A stretch of 8,820 bases of DNA from an uncultured Leucothrix sp. (lineage in GTDB: Bacteria > Pseudomonadota > Gammaproteobacteria > Thiotrichales > Thiotrichaceae): the NCBI GenBank assembly GCA_938004025.1, contig CALKXC010000450.1:1-8820 (forward strand). The letters are read 5' to 3'. Position numbers and translations under genes: made by a program. How positions within the stretch are numbered: the stretch's first letter is position 1; every line of letters starts with the position of its first letter. The notes beneath the pieces are model-generated. The model made no database searches. It saw only the letters and a program-made list of their open reading frames with translations, and was not told the DNA's origin. Shown in pieces: positions 5,893-8,820 of this stretch.

Positions 5893-8820
5893 ATGTGCAA
5901 TTTAAGCTTTTCAAAAAAGTGGGTGAACTCATTACTAATATCATTATTGGTAACGATTTCAAGCTCTGCTGCTGCTGAAGATATAGAGATTTTTGCAGGT
6001 GAGCTACCTCCATCAAAACCTAATATTATGTTCCTTCTAGATCAGTCTGGCAGTATGAATACAGCAATGGGTACTAGCGGTGATACGCGCTTAACCGCAC
6101 TGCAAGGGGCGTTTAACGCGGTGGTTAGTGATCCTGAAGTTGCTGGACTCAATGTTGGTTTAATGAGCTTTAGTAATAACGGCACGTCACCGTTTCCTCA
6201 CGGTGTTTCATTTCCTGCTTCGTATATCGATGATGAAGCTTTACCGATAATGGCATCTAATTACTTACCGGCTGGGATGAATTCACCGGCTGTAAGAGGC
6301 TATTTTGATCTTTCAGGTGATACTTTGCCTGATCCGACCGCAGGTCAAACGGTGAGGGAATACTTGCCTACAATTTTGCAGGGTTGGACGGCTTTTGGTG
6401 CAACGCCTATTGTGGATGCTTATTATGAAGCCGCACTTTATTTTCGTGGCGAAGCGCCATTATGGGGATCTGCCAGTCCAGACTACAATCATGCGGCACA
6501 TCCATCATCTTATAATGGGACGATTTTTTCACAAATAGCAACGACTCCAACAGGAAATACTCGAACTTGCAGTACACCTGATTGTGGTATTAATTGTGCG
6601 TTGACAACGCCTTCGGCTGCGTATTGCGCCACAGGAGAAACAAGCTGCTATCTCGGAACGAATTGCCAAACTGTTTCAAGCCCAACAAGCTATGGTTGTG
6701 GTTTAAGCACTGAAGCAGAATGCCTAGCGTCTAATCCAACTTACACCAGTTGTTCAACGAACACGTATGAAAGCTGTACAGAAACCTGTAACGGCGAAAA
6801 ACATCCAGAAAGCGGTGCCTGCCTTGGAACGGTGACGCGCAACTGTACTCCAGGTACTAATATCTCTTGTGCAGGCCCAGAGGTTACAAATACCTATTGT
6901 GATCAGGAAAGATATCAATGTGATGAGGTGAGTGAAACGGCCACCACCGTTGCTAATGCAACTTACAAATCACCTATCATTAATGAATGTCAAAATAACG
7001 CCATTATTATATTAAGCGATGGCCAGCCTTTTGTTGATAATGAAACAGAAACAGACAATACACGTGCGCTTGTTAAAACAATGACAGGTTCAACAAGTAA
7101 TTGTGCGGATGTTCTTGGGCAGGTATTACCTGTTACCGATTTCAACTCCTTAGCCGATGGACGTTGTGGCACAGAGCTTGCATATTACTTAAATACTCAA
7201 GATCAAAGTGCAAGCGTGGACGGGGAAAATACTGTTCAAACCTATACAGTTGGTTTTGGTGTTGACGATGCCTCTGATGCAGAGGTATTTTTGAAAGCTC
7301 TTGCTGATAGTGGTGGAGGAAAATATTTTCCCGCTAAGGACAAGGCAGCACTAGTTTCAGCGTTTAAGTCAATTATTGATGACATTGATGTGTCAGCTCG
7401 AAGCTTTGCAGCGCCTGTATACACCGTTGACCCTAGTTCTATGCTAGCTCATAGTGATGATATTTATTTACCCCTGTTTCAAAACAGTGCCTCACCCGCA
7501 TGGGCTGGAAACATTAAAAAGTTTAAGCTCAATGCCGCTGGTAAAATAGTGGACGCCAACGGAGCTGAAGCCATTGATGGTATGGGTGTTTTGAAGCCGG
7601 ATGCGGTTGACTTTTGGGCTAATAATTCTGCTTCTAGGGTGCCGGCAACAAACCCTGTCACAGGCGGAGGCCTTGCCAATAATCTAAATTTAACCACTAG
7701 AAATTTACTCACAGACAATGGCTCGAGCTTAGTTGCTTTAAATACCGCTAATATCAGCAAAGCAGACCTCGGTGATCCTGCCATGATCGATGCTGATAAA
7801 GCTAAACTTATAAACTATATTCAAGGAGTTGACACGGACGGTACAACGCCCCGCCTTGGGATCGGAGATATCTTGCATAGTAAGCCAACAGTCATTTCGT
7901 ATACCGGTAAGCAAGTGCTTTATTTCGGTACAAACGAAGGGTATCTCCATGCGGTCGATACGGCTGACACAGGGCCTTTAGGTTCCAGAGGATCCGGCGG
8001 TACAGAGATTTTCGCTTACATGCCAAAATCACTACTAAAAAATATCGATGGCATCTTTATAAATCAAGAGCTAACTGGGCCACTGAAACGTATTTACGGT
8101 GTAGATGGTCCAATAACGGCTTGGATTATTGACAATAACAAAGATGGTAAAGTGGATGCTGGAGCAGGGGATGAAGCTTACCTTTTCTTCGGTTTACGTC
8201 GCGGTGGTAGTCAATATTTTGCGCTTAATGTGACTAATCCTGAGAGACCTAGTTTAGCTTGGAAAATCGAAAGCTCAGGCCAATTCAATAATTTAGGTGA
8301 ATCATGGTCAAAGCCTGTTTTAGCAAAACTACGTTATAAACAATCTGGTTCGGTAAAGTTTGATGATGTCTTAGTATTTGGTGGCGGTTACGATAATAAA
8401 GTTGACGATGAAGCCCTGGCAAGTACCGGGTCACCAATACCAAACGCTAAAGGTAATGATGTTTACATCGTTAACGCGAAAACCGGTGATCTGATCTGGT
8501 CGGCGTCTAGAGCTGGTAATAGTCTTCAGCATAGTGTGCCTGGCAATATCCGTGTTTTAGATCTTGATAGAAATGGATCAATTGATCGTCTCTATTTTGG
8601 CGACACCGGTGGAAATATTTGGAGAGCAGATCTCAATGTTGATGATGTTGATACTGATGCTAGTCTTCATGATGTGTCTAATGATGCTCGGGTGAGTAAG
8701 TTTGCTAGTCTCGGTGAAGGCGGTGGCGCGAATGCACGTAAGTTCTTCTATGAGCCCGATGTCTCGTTGTTTAGACATAATGGCACCAACACGATTGTTG
8801 TTTCCATCGGCAGCGGTTAC
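5893..8820 (+). CDS. pilY1: Type IV pilus tip adhesin/assembly protein PilY1, N-terminal 976 residues (runs off the window)
   Basis: The frame is open for 976 codons from ATG 5893 (TAGGA ribosome site at 5881-5885, 7 bases before the start) to the last base, without a stop. A signal peptide covers about residues 1-28 (WVNSLLISLLVTISSSAAA). A von Willebrand A domain follows: MIDAS motif D50-Q-S52-G-S54, T171 in FGATPIVDA, and IIILSDGQP with D376. Between T171 and the SDG strand lies a Cys-rich insertion with 16 Cys from residue 226 to 343. The PilC/PilY1 beta-propeller begins near residue 657 (GDILHSKPTV, VLYFGTNEGYLHAVD). It carries two EF-hand-like loops: D747-N-N-K-D-G-K-V-D755 and D890-L-D-R-N-G-S-I-D898, the latter followed by the family-typical FGDTGGNIWRADL. 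The protein is exported, rides on the minor pilin complex, and in Pseudomonas controls pilus extension/retraction, adhesion and surface sensing through calcium. It is the fourth gene of the pil operon. The remaining C-terminus lies beyond the window. Confidence 0.93.
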   Translation, partial: MCNLSFSKKWVNSLLISLLVTISSSAAAEDIEIFAGELPPSKPNIMFLLDQSGSMNTAMGTSGDTRLTALQGAFNAVVSDPEVAGLNVGLMSFSNNGTSPFPHGVSFPASYIDDEALPIMASNYLPAGMNSPAVRGYFDLSGDTLPDPTAGQTVREYLPTILQGWTAFGATPIVDAYYEAALYFRGEAPLWGSASPDYNHAAHPSSYNGTIFSQIATTPTGNTRTCSTPDCGINCALTTPSAAYCATGETSCYLGTNCQTVSSPTSYGCGLSTEAECLASNPTYTSCSTNTYESCTETCNGEKHPESGACLGTVTRNCTPGTNISCAGPEVTNTYCDQERYQCDEVSETATTVANATYKSPIINECQNNAIIILSDGQPFVDNETETDNTRALVKTMTGSTSNCADVLGQVLPVTDFNSLADGRCGTELAYYLNTQDQSASVDGENTVQTYTVGFGVDDASDAEVFLKALADSGGGKYFPAKDKAALVSAFKSIIDDIDVSARSFAAPVYTVDPSSMLAHSDDIYLPLFQNSASPAWAGNIKKFKLNAAGKIVDANGAEAIDGMGVLKPDAVDFWANNSASRVPATNPVTGGGLANNLNLTTRNLLTDNGSSLVALNTANISKADLGDPAMIDADKAKLINYIQGVDTDGTTPRLGIGDILHSKPTVISYTGKQVLYFGTNEGYLHAVDTADTGPLGSRGSGGTEIFAYMPKSLLKNIDGIFINQELTGPLKRIYGVDGPITAWIIDNNKDGKVDAGAGDEAYLFFGLRRGGSQYFALNVTNPERPSLAWKIESSGQFNNLGESWSKPVLAKLRYKQSGSVKFDDVLVFGGGYDNKVDDEALASTGSPIPNAKGNDVYIVNAKTGDLIWSASRAGNSLQHSVPGNIRVLDLDRNGSIDRLYFGDTGGNIWRADLNVDDVDTDASLHDVSNDARVSKFASLGEGGGANARKFFYEPDVSLFRHNGTNTIVVSIGSGY

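Noticed and set aside
7479..7784. Minus-strand open frame of 101 codons opposite pilY1
   Set aside because: It is a shadow of the long pilY1 frame, which carries clear PilY1 motifs on both sides. The antisense frame has no domain or convincing ribosome site.

Overview
The window looks like chromosomal DNA of a marine-type gammaproteobacterium with low-to-middle G+C (judged by eye). The order cytochrome bc1 (petB end, petC), then sspA, sspB is the arrangement known from Pseudomonas and its relatives. SspA, SspB and FolA all resemble their gammaproteobacterial counterparts closely. I would guess an Oceanospirillales-like lineage, but the sequence alone does not settle that. All genes are on the + strand, coding density is high, and I see no mobile element, RNA gene or CRISPR array.

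Left part (1-3775), housekeeping. The last codons of cytochrome b overlap petC (cytochrome c1), and a strong intrinsic terminator closes the respiratory operon. Next comes a tight run: sspA (RNA polymerase-associated stringent starvation protein A), sspB (ClpXP adaptor), folA (dihydrofolate reductase) and a dihydroorotase-family gene. sspA/sspB and sspB/folA overlap by ATGA, and the fourth gene follows folA after 11 bases. That fourth protein has lost nearly every metal and catalytic residue of the dihydroorotase fold while keeping full length and scaffold, so it is best called a pseudoenzyme.

Middle (3776-3969) is a 194-base AT-rich gap. It separates the housekeeping genes from the pilus genes and probably carries the pilus promoter. 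It holds a perfect 14-base palindrome and a second inverted repeat.

Right part (3970-8820), type IV pilus minor pilin operon. pilV, pilW, pilX and the start of pilY1 (976 codons, still open at the window end) lie in the order found in Pseudomonas and relatives. The three minor pilins have class III prepilin leaders and should form, with the PilY1 adhesin, the tip/priming complex that starts pilus assembly. No fimU/fimT gene precedes pilV here. PilY1 has a von Willebrand A domain with a MIDAS motif, a Cys-rich insertion inside that domain, and a C-terminal beta-propeller region with EF-hand-like calcium loops; PilW carries a similar Asp-rich loop.

Nothing amounts to a clearly new system. The most unusual items are the dead dihydroorotase, a CxxC motif in SspA at the glutaredoxin-type position, and the Cys-rich insert of PilY1.
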